In this document: piece after piece, positions 54,035 to 64,000 of the stretch
Layout of the letters: every line of letters starts with the position of its first letter
Position numbering within the stretch: the first letter of the stretch is position 1
Assembly (NCBI GenBank): GCA_020284085.1
Contig: JACEVL010000497.1
Coordinates: forward strand, 732,501-796,500
Length of the DNA: 64,000 nt
Reading direction: 5' to 3'
From: Aporrectodea caliginosa
Taxonomy: Eukaryota > Annelida > Clitellata > Crassiclitellata > Lumbricidae
Notes under the pieces: model-generated
Database searches by the model: none
What the model was told of the DNA's origin: nothing
The model's input: only the letters and a program-made list of their open reading frames with translations
Translations under genes and position numbers: made by a program

Positions 54035-54420
54035 ATTCTATTTACGGATTTATAAAGCGCCTCTCACAGTACAACCTAATCAGAGATGCTTCCAGTGCGA
54101 AGGGCCCCTCGAAAAAAGAAAAGTCTTAAGAGAACGAGCAGAAACGGTAGTGCATGCCCCCAGGTAAACATCACAGCTCGAGTTATAGCAGGAAGGTAAT
54201 TCCAAAACAAAGGGCCAACAGAGGCATAGGCACGATGTTGCGCTGTGGCAGTCCGAGACCAAGGAACTAGAAGGTCATGATGGTCTAAAGAGCGGAGAGG
54301 ACGTCCAGAACTAGCTGCGATAGGCCGTCTGATAACATCACAGAGGTAGCGTGGAGCTTGACCCAAAAACATTTTAATAATAAAACACAAATCTACCTCC
54401 ATTATCAATAAAATACGCTA
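54035..54420 (-). mobile_element. LINE 3' end fragment
   Basis: The minus strand encodes APRYLCDVIRRPIAASSGRP, then HHDLLVPWSRTATAQHRAYA and a GPLFWNYLP block. It ends in the 3' UTR AGAGGCGCTTTATAAATC. Close to the C-terminus of the LINE at 48431-50975. Confidence 0.85.
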
Positions 54421-54884
54421 AATGTGAGAAATCGAGCGGCAGTTCTTTATTAGGTCAGAAGGCACACGGGTCCTGGAGCCATCATTGGCGACAGCGTCTC
54501 GCGCAGCGGCTATCAGGCGAGCGATATTATAAGTAGGCTATTCAAATAATTTACGATGCTAAACTACATAACAAAAAAGAAAGTGAATTACGACGCTAAA
54601 TTACACTTTTACCTGTAGTAATGTTGTAATTATGGCATATAATGTACTGAGTTATATAAATTATGAGTAATATAAGTTATTGTTTTCGTGTGAGAAAATC
54701 TTTCCGTGCATATAAAGATCATATAAATTCTTTTATAGCGCCGTATTTGGACACGTTAATTATAAAATTTGTTTATCAAAGTTCGTATTTCTCCAACCTT
54801 CTTTTGATGCAGACACACTGAATACGTGTAAGAGGCATGTAACACTTTATAAAAATTCACAGATCCATTCCCCCGCGTTTCCGA
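54421..54884. other. Intergenic, nothing recognised
   Basis: AT-rich; no genes or clear repeats seen. Confidence 0.35.
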
Positions 54885-55118
54885 TGGGGGGGTCCGATGG
54901 CGCGTTGGTTAACATCTGGCGAAGAGTGCGAGAGGTACCGAGTTCGAGCCCCGTTAGGGCGGATTTGCTTTGTAGGCTGCTATTAGCGCCGTTGTATTAC
55001 AAGCTGTCTGTTCTGTTAGTAGTTAACTAGTTAAGATTGTTTCAATTGCATAACATGTAAATGTACAGCGCAGTGCGTTTGTCAGGCGCTTCAATAAAGA
55101 AAAGATTATTAGATTATT
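54885..55118 (+). mobile_element. tRNA-derived SINE, family 1
   Basis: The head GGTCCGATGGCGCGTTGG (A box) and GGTACCGAGTTCGAGCCCC (B box), body GGCTGCTATTAGCGCCGTTG, and end GTTTGTCAGGCGCTTCAATA followed by an ATT tail. The best-preserved copy of the family. Confidence 0.9.
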
Positions 55119-55454
55119 ATTCCATAAAGTATATCACTTTGTAGCATGGTGTAGGATATAGATGGTGAGCACACTAGGCTATAATATGTGGCTAATAATA
55201 AATAGTTCGCTAGATGGCGTTGGCGTTCCCGTAAGCGCGACTTCGCCCATCATAGTTGATAACTGTAGAATTTTGTAACACATAAGCAGAGACAATTAGA
55301 ACATAGAAAATGACACAACGCTGGTCAAATTTATCAAATTGCAAATATTTGTTGAAAAATTGATATAATCTTATCATATGAGGTCACTGCTTATGGATTG
55401 ACGGAAAAGACCAGAAACCCATGCAAGCATAGTAAACAAATGAGTTCACATCGA
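55119..55454. other. Intergenic, nothing recognised
   Basis: No genes or repeats identified. Confidence 0.35.
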
Positions 55455-55930
55455 CTTTCATCAGATTCAAAGTGAACATCTGGACAGAGTTTGAGGTTCT
55501 ACAAGATTCCTGAAGGGCACTATCATGATCATCATCAGTCCCTCACATCAGCCATTTGGCGGCGATGGGTACAAATAAAATGATTGCCATTGGTCATTTG
55601 TTTTTGGTCATTTGTCTTTGATCAGATTCAAAGTGAACATCTGGACATAATTTCAGGTTCTACAAGAATCCTGAAGGGCACTATCATGATCATCATCAGT
55701 CCCTCACGTCAGCCATTTGGCGGCGATGGGTACGAATAAATGATCGCCATTGGTCATTTGTCTTTGGTCAGTTGTCTTTCATCATATTCAAAGTGAACAT
55801 CTGGACAGAGTTTGAGGTTCTACAAGATTCCTGAAGGGCACAATCATGATCATCATCAGTCCCTCACGTCAGCCATTTGGCGGCGATGGGTACGAATAAA
55901 TGATCGCCATTGGTCATTTGTCAAGTCCAT
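55455..55930 (+). repeat. About 160-bp tandem repeat, three copies
   Basis: Three head-to-tail copies with GAACATCTGGACAGAGTTTG, ATCATGATCATCATCAGTCC and CAGCCATTTGGCGGCGATGG, starting near 55460, 55622 and 55785. Copies differ by few substitutions, so the expansion is recent. Non-coding. Confidence 0.9.
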
Positions 55931-56050
55931 TGCTCCTCTTAGTGTTAGTCCAAGTGAATGTTATGTCTTATAGCACTAAATATTCCAAATAAATAAATTT
56001 ACTATTAGTTAGTAAAAATGAGGAAAAGAAATTAAGAAATTTATTAGTCA

Positions 56051-56308
56051 TTAAAACGAGATAACTTCCACATGAGTCATAACAAGTCGGCCAATCACAA
56101 TTAAAACTATTGAAGCAATTAAACCGGTACAACATCTCATTGGCACTGTTATCATGTCAGTTTGGAAACTTTGCTTATGAACTGCTGCCATTTGTGCCTC
56201 AGGTAGGAGTGTTGATTGATGAACTCTTGCAATATAAATCTGAAGAATCAAATCCTCAAAAAGAACAAACATAACATGACTACAGCAAGAGCAGCCAGAA
56301 GATGCCAT
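56051..56308 (-). CDS. Small ORF of unknown function
   Basis: 85 codons from ATG 56306-56308 (MASSGCSCCSHVMFVLFEDL). A hydrophobic stretch (TGLIASIVLIVIGRLVM) lies near the C-terminus, and AATAAA follows the stop by about 10 bases. No family recognised. It lies downstream of the P-element-like exons on the same strand and might be a late exon of that unit, or chance. Confidence 0.25.
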   Translation of the reverse strand: MASSGCSCCSHVMFVLFEDLILQIYIARVHQSTLLPEAQMAAVHKQSFQTDMITVPMRCCTGLIASIVLIVIGRLVMTHVEVISF

Positions 56309-56329
56309 TCTCTGTTACCTTGGTGGCTA

Positions 56330-56535
56330 TAATAATTATAATAATATCTTTTCTTTAATAAGCGCCTGACAAACGCACTGCGCTGTACATTTACATGTTA
56401 TGCAATTTAAATCTTAACTACTAACAGAACAGACAGCCTGCAATACAACGGCGCTAATAGCAGCCTACAAAGCATATCCGCCCAACGGGGGCTCGAACTC
56501 GGCACCTCTCGCTCTCTACGCCAGATGTGGCACAC
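56330..56535 (-). mobile_element. tRNA-derived SINE, family 1
   Basis: Minus-strand copy of the SINE at 54885-55118: B box GAGTTCGAGCCCCCG region near 56490, body and GTTTGTCAGGCGCTTATTAA end, with an ATT tail at 56330-56350. Confidence 0.85.
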
Positions 56536-57249
56536 AAACTGTGCAAGTTCACATCTTGTAATTATTGCATGAAAACTCTTACAAATTCGAGCAATGTTTC
56601 TTCTGAGAGTAAATTGGTTGAAATTAAAACGCAATGTGGTTCGAAGTTCCGCCTGTTTCACTAACACGGTTGATTCAACTGTTGGAAGTCTGCTTTACAA
56701 AATTTTCTGCCAAACCAAACACCAACATGTATAACGATATTCTAAATGAAACATCACAATATGGTATAGGTTGTGAACTTCACATGACTTCACTAACAGC
56801 ACGCTGTAGTCACTTTTACATTGCCACCAGATTGCATTTTTCTTGAAGAAGTCAATCAATCGAAGTCGTACTAGTAGGCAAAAGAATAGCATGTTCAATA
56901 GATCTGTACATCGCTAGCATGTCTTCCCGGTTTCACAAGATTAAAATTGGATAACAGTCTGTAGGCATAAAGAAATTGGTTTGGACTGGGATGGTAATTG
57001 CCACCACAAGACTGGCAAATGGTTCCGAAGAACATCTAAAAATAAAATATGATTTAATTTTAATATTTTATATCTTACTTATTATAATAATAATCTTCCC
57101 ACTCATCACAAAGCATACCTATAACGGTTGCATACAAATTGTTCAGTTAATATTTAAATAACCCCAGACTCAAGATTTCTATTGACACCAAGTACCAAAT
57201 TCTTCACATCAACAATTCAAACAATACATAATCAGTTAAGTCCATTGTT

Positions 57250-57400
57250 AATTACATTGTATTGTATTCAACCATTAAGAAAGCACCTTTAGTAGCGTGA
57301 ACTGTTCAGAGGCATTCCCAGTGCACAAGGCCATGAGTTTCAAGAATAGGCTTTCAGAAAGCAAAGGAGGAGGGGTTACCAGCTAGAATTTGAGAATTAT
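57250..57400 (-). mobile_element. LINE 3' end scrap in the intron
   Basis: An ATACA-type tail (57252-57270) plus about 130 bp of LINE 3' sequence on the minus strand (CTGGGAATGCCTCTGAACAG). It lies in the intron between exons B and C of the P-element-like pseudogene. Confidence 0.5.
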
Positions 57401-57743
57401 ATATATATGCCAATGTTGTCTACCATAAGACAGTCAGTTATAAGACAGCCAGTTTCCTAGTATCAAACGGTTGTCTCTAAAGCAGCAATAATGCTCTGCT
57501 GCTAGGAAGTTCCAATTTCCTTGATTTTCTAAGTAGGTAGAAAATATGATTGAGTAGCAGCCATATTATTTTCAATAGTAATTCTTCATCCATTAAAGTT
57601 AATTCATTCCAGTCCAATATGACACATGTTAAGATTCATATTAAATATTCTTAAAGTAGGCACGTTAGTTAAAGGAATTGGCAGCGAAACCTACCTCCAG
57701 AGGATCTTGACAAACTTTGCCAGTCAACACATATGGAAAGCCT

Positions 57744-58040
57744 CAGGGCCGTCATTTCAGTTTTTTTCAGGGGGGGGCAAAAATTTTTTTTACGTGAGGC
57801 AATTTTTGGCCAGCTTGTCAACAGTATACGTAAGCTGACACAACATTGAAAAATCTCTCCAAAGGATTGTACTGTGTTAAAAAGTAGGGCCTACATTGGT
57901 ATTGAACAATGGTGTTTAACTGGGCGCATCCGAATAAAGTAAAGATAATATTATTTCATCAAATGCACTGAAAGACATATAAATAGTCAAATTCAGGGGG
58001 GGCATTTGCCCCCCCCTGCCCCCCCCAAATGACGTCCCTG
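57744..58040. mobile_element. hAT MITE inserted in P-element-like exon
   Basis: Exact 8-bp duplication GAAAGCCT at 57736-57743 and 58041-58048. The ends CAGGGCCGTCATTT and, reverse complemented, CAGGGACGTCATTT. G/C-runs lie inside both ends. 297 bp, non-coding. Confidence 0.95.
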
Positions 58041-58759
58041 GAAAGCCTTGAGTGAGAAGAGTGGTTGTAAGGTCAAGGGCACTCTTTAATGTGATTTGCA
58101 ATCCCTGAGAGGTCTGACGGCTGAGGAATTGCTTCTGCTTTGGGTCTGGAAGGGTTTTGATGTATTGCTCCCAATTATCCAACCACAGACCAGCTTCCGC
58201 TAATTCCTAAAAACGTAACATTTCATAGAAATAACTATCATGTGAATTTTGTGTTCTTAGAATACCAAATATTAAAAGGAATAACCTGAACAAATTAGAA
58301 GTATATATGCAGATTGACTTTCATATCTGACAAGACTCTATCGACAATACAAAGTGAATGCTTCAAACTTCAGAATGCACGGTTACTGTAATAATTATTC
58401 CAATTCCTGAATACACGACAAAATCCAAACCAGTGAACAATGCATTAAAACATAAACAAACCTTTAACTTATCTTGTTCAGAATCCACTCTTATGCCATA
58501 CTTTGGAAGTCGACCATTGAGCAGATCAAATAAGTCGAGATTCTGCATGTGAACTGAACAGTTGCATTTGAATCCATAAGTCCATGACCATGAACTTTGT
58601 GTAATTCAAGGCTAGGAACCGAATTACTAAAGAGCTACAAAACAAGTGTGTTCAAATTGAAATAGTACATTAATACTAAAAGTGTGGAATTTTGAAAATG
58701 CACAAGTGTGCTCAAATTGAAATAGCAAATGACTAAAAGTGTGGAGTGAAAATGGGCAA

Positions 58760-58963
58760 ACTTATAGTATCGTGGGCTCAAGGATTATACAGTATCTGTG
58801 GGCATACTGCGAGGACGCCTAACGGTACCAGGTTTTCTAATGACGACACTAACCCTAACCCTGACCCTAACCAATCCTCACGACGCCTAACCTTTCTCTA
58901 AACGACACTCACAATGCCAGTAAACTTATGCAATATATCCGTCAGCCCCCGATACTATAAGCT
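58760..58963. mobile_element. MITE with telomere-like array, type 2
   Basis: The ends CTTATAGTATCGTGGGCT and, reverse complemented, GCTTATAGTATCGGGGGCT. The interior CCTAACCCTGACCCTAACC array (58850-58890) resembles that of the MULE-like MITEs in reverse. Non-coding. Confidence 0.65.
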
Positions 58964-59334
58964 TGTCTGAAAATGCACCAACACTGCCTTCAAGACACAA
59001 TATAAAATATGACAACAAGTGTGGATGAGTTCCTTGATTCTCATCTTCTGACAACGAATTGTCCTATCGAGGGTTCTGTGTCCTTCGTTAACTCCCACTT
59101 TCCACATTCTGTCACGTGTTTATAAACGTCGTTTAACGTAGGAAACATTGGCGCCAGTGCGATATCCAGACCTGCATCTGGGTGCCCAACAGGTAGGCAT
59201 TATTGGAGAAATCCTAGTTACAAAATTAAAATTCAATGGAAATAACACAAGTAAAATTCATTTGAACTAACACAAGTAAAATTCATTCAACAAACTTTCT
59301 TTCATGCTCATGTGATGCAGTTCAACAACGACAA

Positions 59335-59538
59335 ACATTTAGTATCGGGGTGCGTAAGTTTACTGGCGTTTTACGGCATCATTTTGCATGCTGCGCGGAA
59401 TGTACCATGTTTTTCAAGGACAACACTAACCTTAACCTTGACAATAAACGACCCTCACGACGCCTAACCTTGCCCTAACCGACTGTCACGACGTCTAACC
59501 AACACTCACGAAACCTACACGCCCCGATTCTAAATGTT
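59335..59538. mobile_element. MITE with telomere-like array, type 2, second copy
   Basis: The ends ACATTTAGTATCGGGG and, reverse complemented, ACATTTAGAATCGGGG. The interior has CTAACCTTAACCTTGAC and CTCACGACGCCTAACC repeats. Related to 58760-58963. Confidence 0.65.
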
Positions 59539-60089
59539 TACACAGCAAACAAAGTTCGGTTCAATCCATATACAAAAGGGGGTGCCGTACGCGACGTGCA
59601 ACCAAAATTGCATCAACTCGGTGTCTGTTATAAATAAATATATCCTTATCATTAACAACAACAATAACAACGGGAACTAACGGGACTGAAGAACGATATA
59701 TTGTTACGTAAATATAAATTAAATGACGATTTATTTTCAAACCGTAAATATTAATTCTTTTACAATTATTCTTGTATACGCTTGTCAACAACTTCCATCG
59801 CCGGCCATGTTATTCGACGCAACGGGTGATCGTAGCGCCACCAACCGAATTGAAAAAAATTAGCCAAAAATTTAACATGGCAAGTATAGGAAGTGTGCTC
59901 ACCATCTACTCTTACACCATGCTTTGTAGGTGATGGCAACGACCTTATATATATATAACTAGACGGAGCTTCCTGTGTTGAGCTGCCCAGTGACGTTGAG
60001 GCAGCCAAGAAAGAGCAGGAAACAAGATGCATACAGTACGTGTCATAGGTGTCAAGGACAAACACACGCGTTGCGCTTCTCAGTTCGCC

Positions 60090-60310
60090 AATTCACATGG
60101 GTGTCACAAGATGGCCGGTTGCTTCAGCAAAAATCACGTGATCCCACCGGCCTGGGTGATGGACTATAATCATAGAGATGTATAATATATAAATATATCA
60201 CTAGAGCCCGCATCCGCCATCTTTGTTGAGGCTGTGACCCCGAGCCCGCTAACGTGTAACCATAACGGCCTTGACCCCGAGCCCGCTCAAAATGGCGACC
60301 CGATCGAAAG
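60090..60310. promoter_or_regulatory. Possible promoter or repeat with YY1-like sites
   Basis: Contains CACAAGATGGCCGG (about 60107), AATCACGTGATCCC (E-box), CGCATCCGCCATCTTTG (about 60209, an inverted YY1-like site) and CAAAATGGCGACC (about 60287). Such clusters occur in CpG promoters, but GACCCCGAGCCCGCT is itself repeated here (60236 and 60271), so a repeat origin is possible. Confidence 0.35.
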
Positions 60311-60634
60311 TTAAATTGTGTAGTGTGTGGATGCGGCAACTTATTAAAGCCCGAAAACGAGGCTGCTGGAATATTATTTAATCGATAAGTTGTTATTTTG
60401 TGTGTTGTACTTTTTGCAAGGCGTAATCTTCGAAAAGAAATTAAACAGTCTCGCTTAAGCTTGACTGCGTCCATGAATTTCAACCAATCAAAACGCGTCA
60501 TTTCAATTTAAATTAACTGCGGAACTCTCGATAAGGTGTTATTATATCTATGGTTGTGGCTTCAAAAATTAGCGAAGGGAATATACGTCATGTTCCCTCT
60601 AGCGATGATAATAATATCTCATTGACTATAATCT

Positions 60635-60904
60635 TATATTTGTTTATCCAACAAGTACAAGATGTACGCAATAATATAAAATATCTCTAAATATGGATCG
60701 ATTCCGTTGTTAAAAATTATGTAATTTCGAGGTGCATTCACATAATTTACAGCTAAATATACCATTTTTGTCAGAAATGAATGCTGAATCAGTTGCTGTA
60801 TTACATGATATGATATTTAAAACCAAACACGAAATCTGGGGGAGGTGGTTACCACTCACCCCGCTTGGTAGCCGATGTCTCAAAAAACCTTGGTAGCCTG
60901 AAGG
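60635..60904 (+). mobile_element. piggyBac-like relic, copy B, right half
   Basis: Matches copy A's right end (CAACAAGTACAAGATGTACG and AATTTCGAGGTGCATTC). It ends CTTGGTAGCCTGAAGG followed by TTAA (60905-60908). With 51144-51869 it makes one element whose halves are now about 8.8 kb apart. Confidence 0.8.
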
Positions 60905-60984
60905 TTAAGCAACACACCACTGAGACAAATTTTGCGAATATTATAAGTTTTAATAGGCGTTTAATATCCACTTAGGCCTACATA

Positions 60985-61062
60985 TGCGTGTACTTCGGCT
61001 CATCTGATTGAGATGCCAATCCAAATTATGGACCCGAAGGTACGTGTTCGAAACCCGTATAT
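60985..61062 (+). repeat. tRNA-like fragment
   Basis: A-box-like TCGGCTCATCTGATTGAG and B-box-like GGTACGTGTTCGAAACCC at tRNA spacing. Arms do not pair well, so it is probably a SINE head or tRNA pseudogene. Confidence 0.5.
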
Positions 61063-61404
61063 AATCACCTTTATATTTTGTGAATAAATTTGTAGCAAAC
61101 GCTTATAGACAGTATTTCCTTTATTGTTTTCTATGCAGATGTCTTAGGCCATTCAATTTTGTCTATAACTGAAAATAAACGTGGAAAAATAACACGTTCA
61201 TGAAACTGTATGAACATCCGCATTATGCCTACTTAGAAACGAATGCTCAGTCAGTAATAGGCCTACAATAGGCCCTAAATCGAAAGAGCAAGAGCCCTGA
61301 ACTGCAGTAGGCATGAGACAAATTTACATCAGCGTTAGACAGTCGGACATATAAACAGGAATTTAAGCAAATACAGTTAAATGCACGCCTCTGAAATGAC
61401 TCCA

Positions 61405-62095
61405 ATAATGTAATGTAATTAGCAACTTCTATTGCGCCCTTGTCTAACGCACAAGGCATCAAACGATGGCACACCAAACCCAAGCCGTAATCAGGTCAAC
61501 ATCCAAGAGATCAGTCCTTTAGAGACAGAGAGACAGCCTACGGTGGATAAGCAATTTGAAAGAGGTAAGTTTTCAGCCGAGAACGAAATGACACAAGCTA
61601 CTGAGCACAGCGTACAGACACAGGAAGAGAGTTCCAAAAAGGAGGTCCAGCAACTGAAATAGCTCGTTTGCCAAGAACAGTTCTTGATTTCGGTATGACC
61701 AGACAAAGATGATCAGATGACCTCATTCAATAATGATAAGTCTGGGGAATAAGAACTGATTTTAAATATTGTGGTTGGCCAGAGTTCACAGTTTTATATA
61801 CTATGAACCACAGTTTGAAACGAATTCTTTGCTGAACAGGAAGCCAAGGCAAAGATTTAAGCACAGGGGTTATATGCTCATATTTGGATGAATTAGTTAT
61901 ATATTAGACTAGAGATATATCTCTAGCCAGAAAGTTCTGAACCCTTTGCAGCTTAATCATGTTAGACCTATTGATACCAGTCAGAAGTGAATTACAATAA
62001 TCTAGGCGACTGGAAACCGATGCATTTGCCAGAGATATTCTAAGTAAGGGTTTTAGTATGAGTTTAATATTTGTTAGTAGCCTGTGTGGTTTAGC
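61405..62095 (-). mobile_element. LINE 3' fragment, distinct family
   Basis: Minus-strand pieces read NSLLTGINRSNMIKLQRVQN (near 61990) and CALDKGAIEVANYIT at the 3' end, with an ATGTA tail (61405-61420). A post-RT LINE region, decayed. Confidence 0.65.
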
Positions 62096-62269
62096 AGCTT
62101 TAGCTCATATCATATATTCGTTTCATTGAGGAAAACAATCTGACAAAAACGCAGAAATGCTAACATGAATGATAATGAATAATAGAACTGAATTAGAAAA
62201 TTTTAAGACTAGTAATTATTTTTATATAAGGATCTGGGAATAAATTATTGAGACTTGTCTTTGGGTGGG

Positions 62270-63115
62270 AGAGTATGGTTGTGTGCTCTAGGTCTTAACT
62301 GGTGAAAGGAGAGGGATCGGAGTGGAGGTAGGAGTTGGTGAAGTACATGCTTGGGGTTGTGTACTATGGAGAAGAGGAGTTTCGCATCGGCTATATTAGC
62401 AAGTTCCGAGACTGTTGGAAAGGATTGTTCTAGGTAACCTAGGCGTTGGCTCCATTTAGGAGTTTTTCCAGACGTTCGTTATCTGAAGCCAGGGTAAGAT
62501 CCCACCAGAATAGGGAGGCATATAGAAGTTTAGCAATAGTAGTGGCTTTCGTTAAATAATGGATGGATGAAGAAGAAAAGCTATGGGTTTTGAGTTTTCT
62601 AATAGCGTTAAAGAGGAGGAGCAAGTTGCTGTGATGTGGTATATATGGGCTGTGAGCTTGAGGTTATCTTGAAGGATGACACCAAGTATTTTCAAAGTTT
62701 TAACTCGGGTATTACTAGGTATTGGAGGAGGAGGGTCGAATTGGTGTCGAGTGCGGAAAATTATCATTTGTTTAGATTTAGAGTTATTTAACGTAAGGTT
62801 ATTGGCAGAAGCCCAGGTAGAGATTAAAAGCAGTTCAGATGGAATAGTATGAGCTTGAGAGGATCCAGTAAGGAGGTGTCATCTGCACATTTGAACACAA
62901 GATTAAGGGCTGAGTGGAGATTTAGTCAGTCAAATAGGGAAGAGTGCTTAACAGAGTCAAATGCTTTGGAGAAGTCAATGGAGATTATTGAGACATATTT
63001 GTTGGCTTTTAGGAGGAGTTGTGTATAATGTATGATAGATATTATGGCTGCAGATGTGGAACCAGTGGGTCTGAAGGCAAATTGATCTGAGATTAGGGAT
63101 TCAAGGGGAGTTGAG
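62270..63115 (-). mobile_element. Non-LTR RT fragment, other clade
   Basis: Minus-strand pieces read DFSKAFDSVKHSSLF (about 62925-62970, the first catalytic Asp block), then NSKSKQMIIFRTRHQFD and TLKILGVILQDNLKLTAHI (about 62640-62790) and AKLLYASLFWWDLTLASDNE. These fit a Jockey/Nimb-like RT rather than the L2-like LINEs. Decayed by stops and frameshifts. Confidence 0.6.
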
Positions 63116-63144
63116 TAGGCCTAAGGGTATCCTAAATAAGTTGG

Positions 63145-63205
63145 GGAAATGAGTTGGGAAATTCATGAGCGAAAGCCCAGAGGTCGCAGGTTTGAACCCC
63201 GATAT
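63145..63205 (+). repeat. tRNA-like 3' half
   Basis: B-box-like GGTCGCAGGTTTGAACCCC followed by a T-run (63205-63225). No convincing A box. A tRNA-derived repeat head or pseudogene. Confidence 0.4.
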
Positions 63206-63209
63206 AATT

Positions 63210-63880
63210 TTTTTATTTTTTAGATAACACGGTAGTAACAAAAACCTAGGTACTTGTCGGTTAATTCACCGCATTTCATTTTCTCGTGTACCTTGTCGTA
63301 CTGTGTTTTCGACACCAGTTTAATGCGGTGAATTAATTTTACATGGGAAAGTCATGTAATACATTAGCAATATCGGAAAATGTAGGTCCCCGATTCTATA
63401 AGCTTGCCGGTTACTTTTCTTACAGAGGAATTTTAACATATTAATTCCTTTTCCATTATAGGCCTATAATTATATGTTAACGTTACCACATTGTTAATGC
63501 TCAAATGTTTTCCTCGTACAACTGGAAACAAAATTAAGTAGGGCCTAATAAGTAAGCCTACGTATCCTTTCTCAGCACCTTACATGTACACGCTTCCGTG
63601 TCGCATTATATTGGGCGACGGCACACATTATTTTAAAGTAGATCATGCCATGAACAATTTAATGTCAACGCCGGTAAGCACGACTAAATATTTATAACTT
63701 TAAAAACACCTATTACTTCTGGTTTCTCTTACCGATCGGATTTTGAGGCTTTTTGACCAGGCTTCTCTAGGCCTAACAGATTTCAACTTTTTATCACAAT
63801 ATTTGTTTAAGCTATCGATTCCTGGGACATTTGACTACACATTATGACGTCACTGAAGAAGTCATTATAAGTAGGCCTAA
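63210..63880. other. Intergenic, nothing recognised
   Basis: AT-rich; only a CCCCGATTCTATAAGCTTG word (63388) shared with the MITE ends at 58760-58963, and four TAGGCCTA palindromes. No gene seen. Confidence 0.35.
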
Positions 63881-63884
63881 TTGT

Positions 63885-64000
63885 GTTCTTTATTAAACGC
63901 TGGCAAACGCACGGCGCTATACGGCTCTGCGCTGTACATAATCGTAGTCTAGCATTTATATAGCGCCACTCCTAGACTGGGCCGTAGAAGTACGCACCCG
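63885..64000 (-). mobile_element. SINE fragment and LINE 3' end at window edge
   Basis: 63885-63945 matches the 3' part of SINE family 1 (TTTATTAAACGCTGGCAAACG). 63945-64000 matches the minus strand of the LINE 3' end at 34256-34450 (CGGGTGCGTACTTCTACGGC, GGCGCTATATAAATGC). It continues beyond the window. Confidence 0.75.

Larger units (their letters stand above)
56910..58553 (-). pseudogene. P-element/THAP9-like transposase, three exons
   Basis: Three minus-strand exons in matching phase 0. Exon A, 58462-58553 (acceptor CTGTTCAG, donor AAG/GTTTGT): NLDLFDLLNGRLPKYG. Exon B, 57695-58206 (acceptor TTTTTAG, donor GAG/GTAGGT): AGLWLDNWEQYIKTLPD, then GFPYVLTGKVCQDPLE, interrupted by a MITE. Exon C, 56910-57035 (acceptor TTTTTAG, donor GAT/GTACAG): MFFGTICQSCGGNYHPSPNQ and FLYAYRLLSNFNLVKP. 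The 'QDxLE-xFFG-xxRQxxGxNxHP' string is the C-terminal signature of P-element and THAP9 transposases. The THAP finger and upstream catalytic exons were not found. The MITE disrupts exon B, so it is a pseudogene unless the MITE is removed in transcripts. Confidence 0.85.

Noticed and set aside
55455..55930. CRISPR-like direct repeats
   Set aside because: Units of about 160 bp without unique spacers, in a eukaryotic setting; an ordinary tandem repeat.
1..64000. Bacterial or viral contamination
   Set aside because: Spliced genes, SINEs, LINEs and TIR elements throughout; no prokaryotic operon structure.

Overview
The window looks like repeat-packed nuclear DNA from an animal, most likely a marine invertebrate deuterostome. 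The evidence is split genes with GT/AG junctions, many non-LTR retrotransposon ends with pentamer tails, tRNA-derived SINEs, hAT, piggyBac and P-element-like DNA transposons, and a Ty3/gypsy element of the Gmr1 type. Gmr1-type elements were first described from deuterostomes. The species cannot be fixed from sequence alone. The palindrome TAGGCCTA is strikingly over-represented.

Only two host genes are well supported, both on the minus strand. The first is a FkbM/Star-like methyltransferase-family gene. Its exon 1 (signal anchor) is at 16113-16469, an AdoMet-binding exon at 8511-8705 and the last exon at 5881-6300. Its introns are filled with nested transposons. The second is an intronless 425-residue type II membrane protein at 45869-47146 that resembles a glycosyltransferase.

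Layout. 0.5-5.7 kb: L2/CR1-like LINE fragments, a TIR element and a MITE in a LINE. 5.9-16.5 kb: the Star-like gene with hAT elements, MITEs, a tandem-repeat field and a composite hAT broken by a MULE-like MITE and a LINE, which is itself broken by another hAT. 17.5-22.1 kb: a LINE containing a piggyBac containing a LINE with an open reverse-transcriptase frame. 22-29 kb: hAT relics, MITEs and SINEs. 29.0-36.9 kb: a young Gmr1-like element (minus strand) with near-identical LTRs, PBS and PPT, broken by a gag frameshift and by a hAT-like insertion that carries a LINE tail. 37-45.5 kb: SINE, MITEs, a 28-bp-TIR element, hAT relics, an unexplained GC-rich block and a second, inverted copy of the composite hAT. 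47.6-51 kb: a GC-rich TIR element and a LINE with endonuclease and RT. 51.1-60.9 kb: a piggyBac relic whose ends enclose about 8.8 kb of later insertions, including a long-TIR element with a 153-bp satellite and a three-exon P-element/THAP9-like transposase pseudogene. 60.9-64 kb: tRNA-like fragments and LINE remains.

The genes do not form a pathway. The window is chiefly a record of successive transposon insertions, and their order can be read from nesting and target-site duplications.
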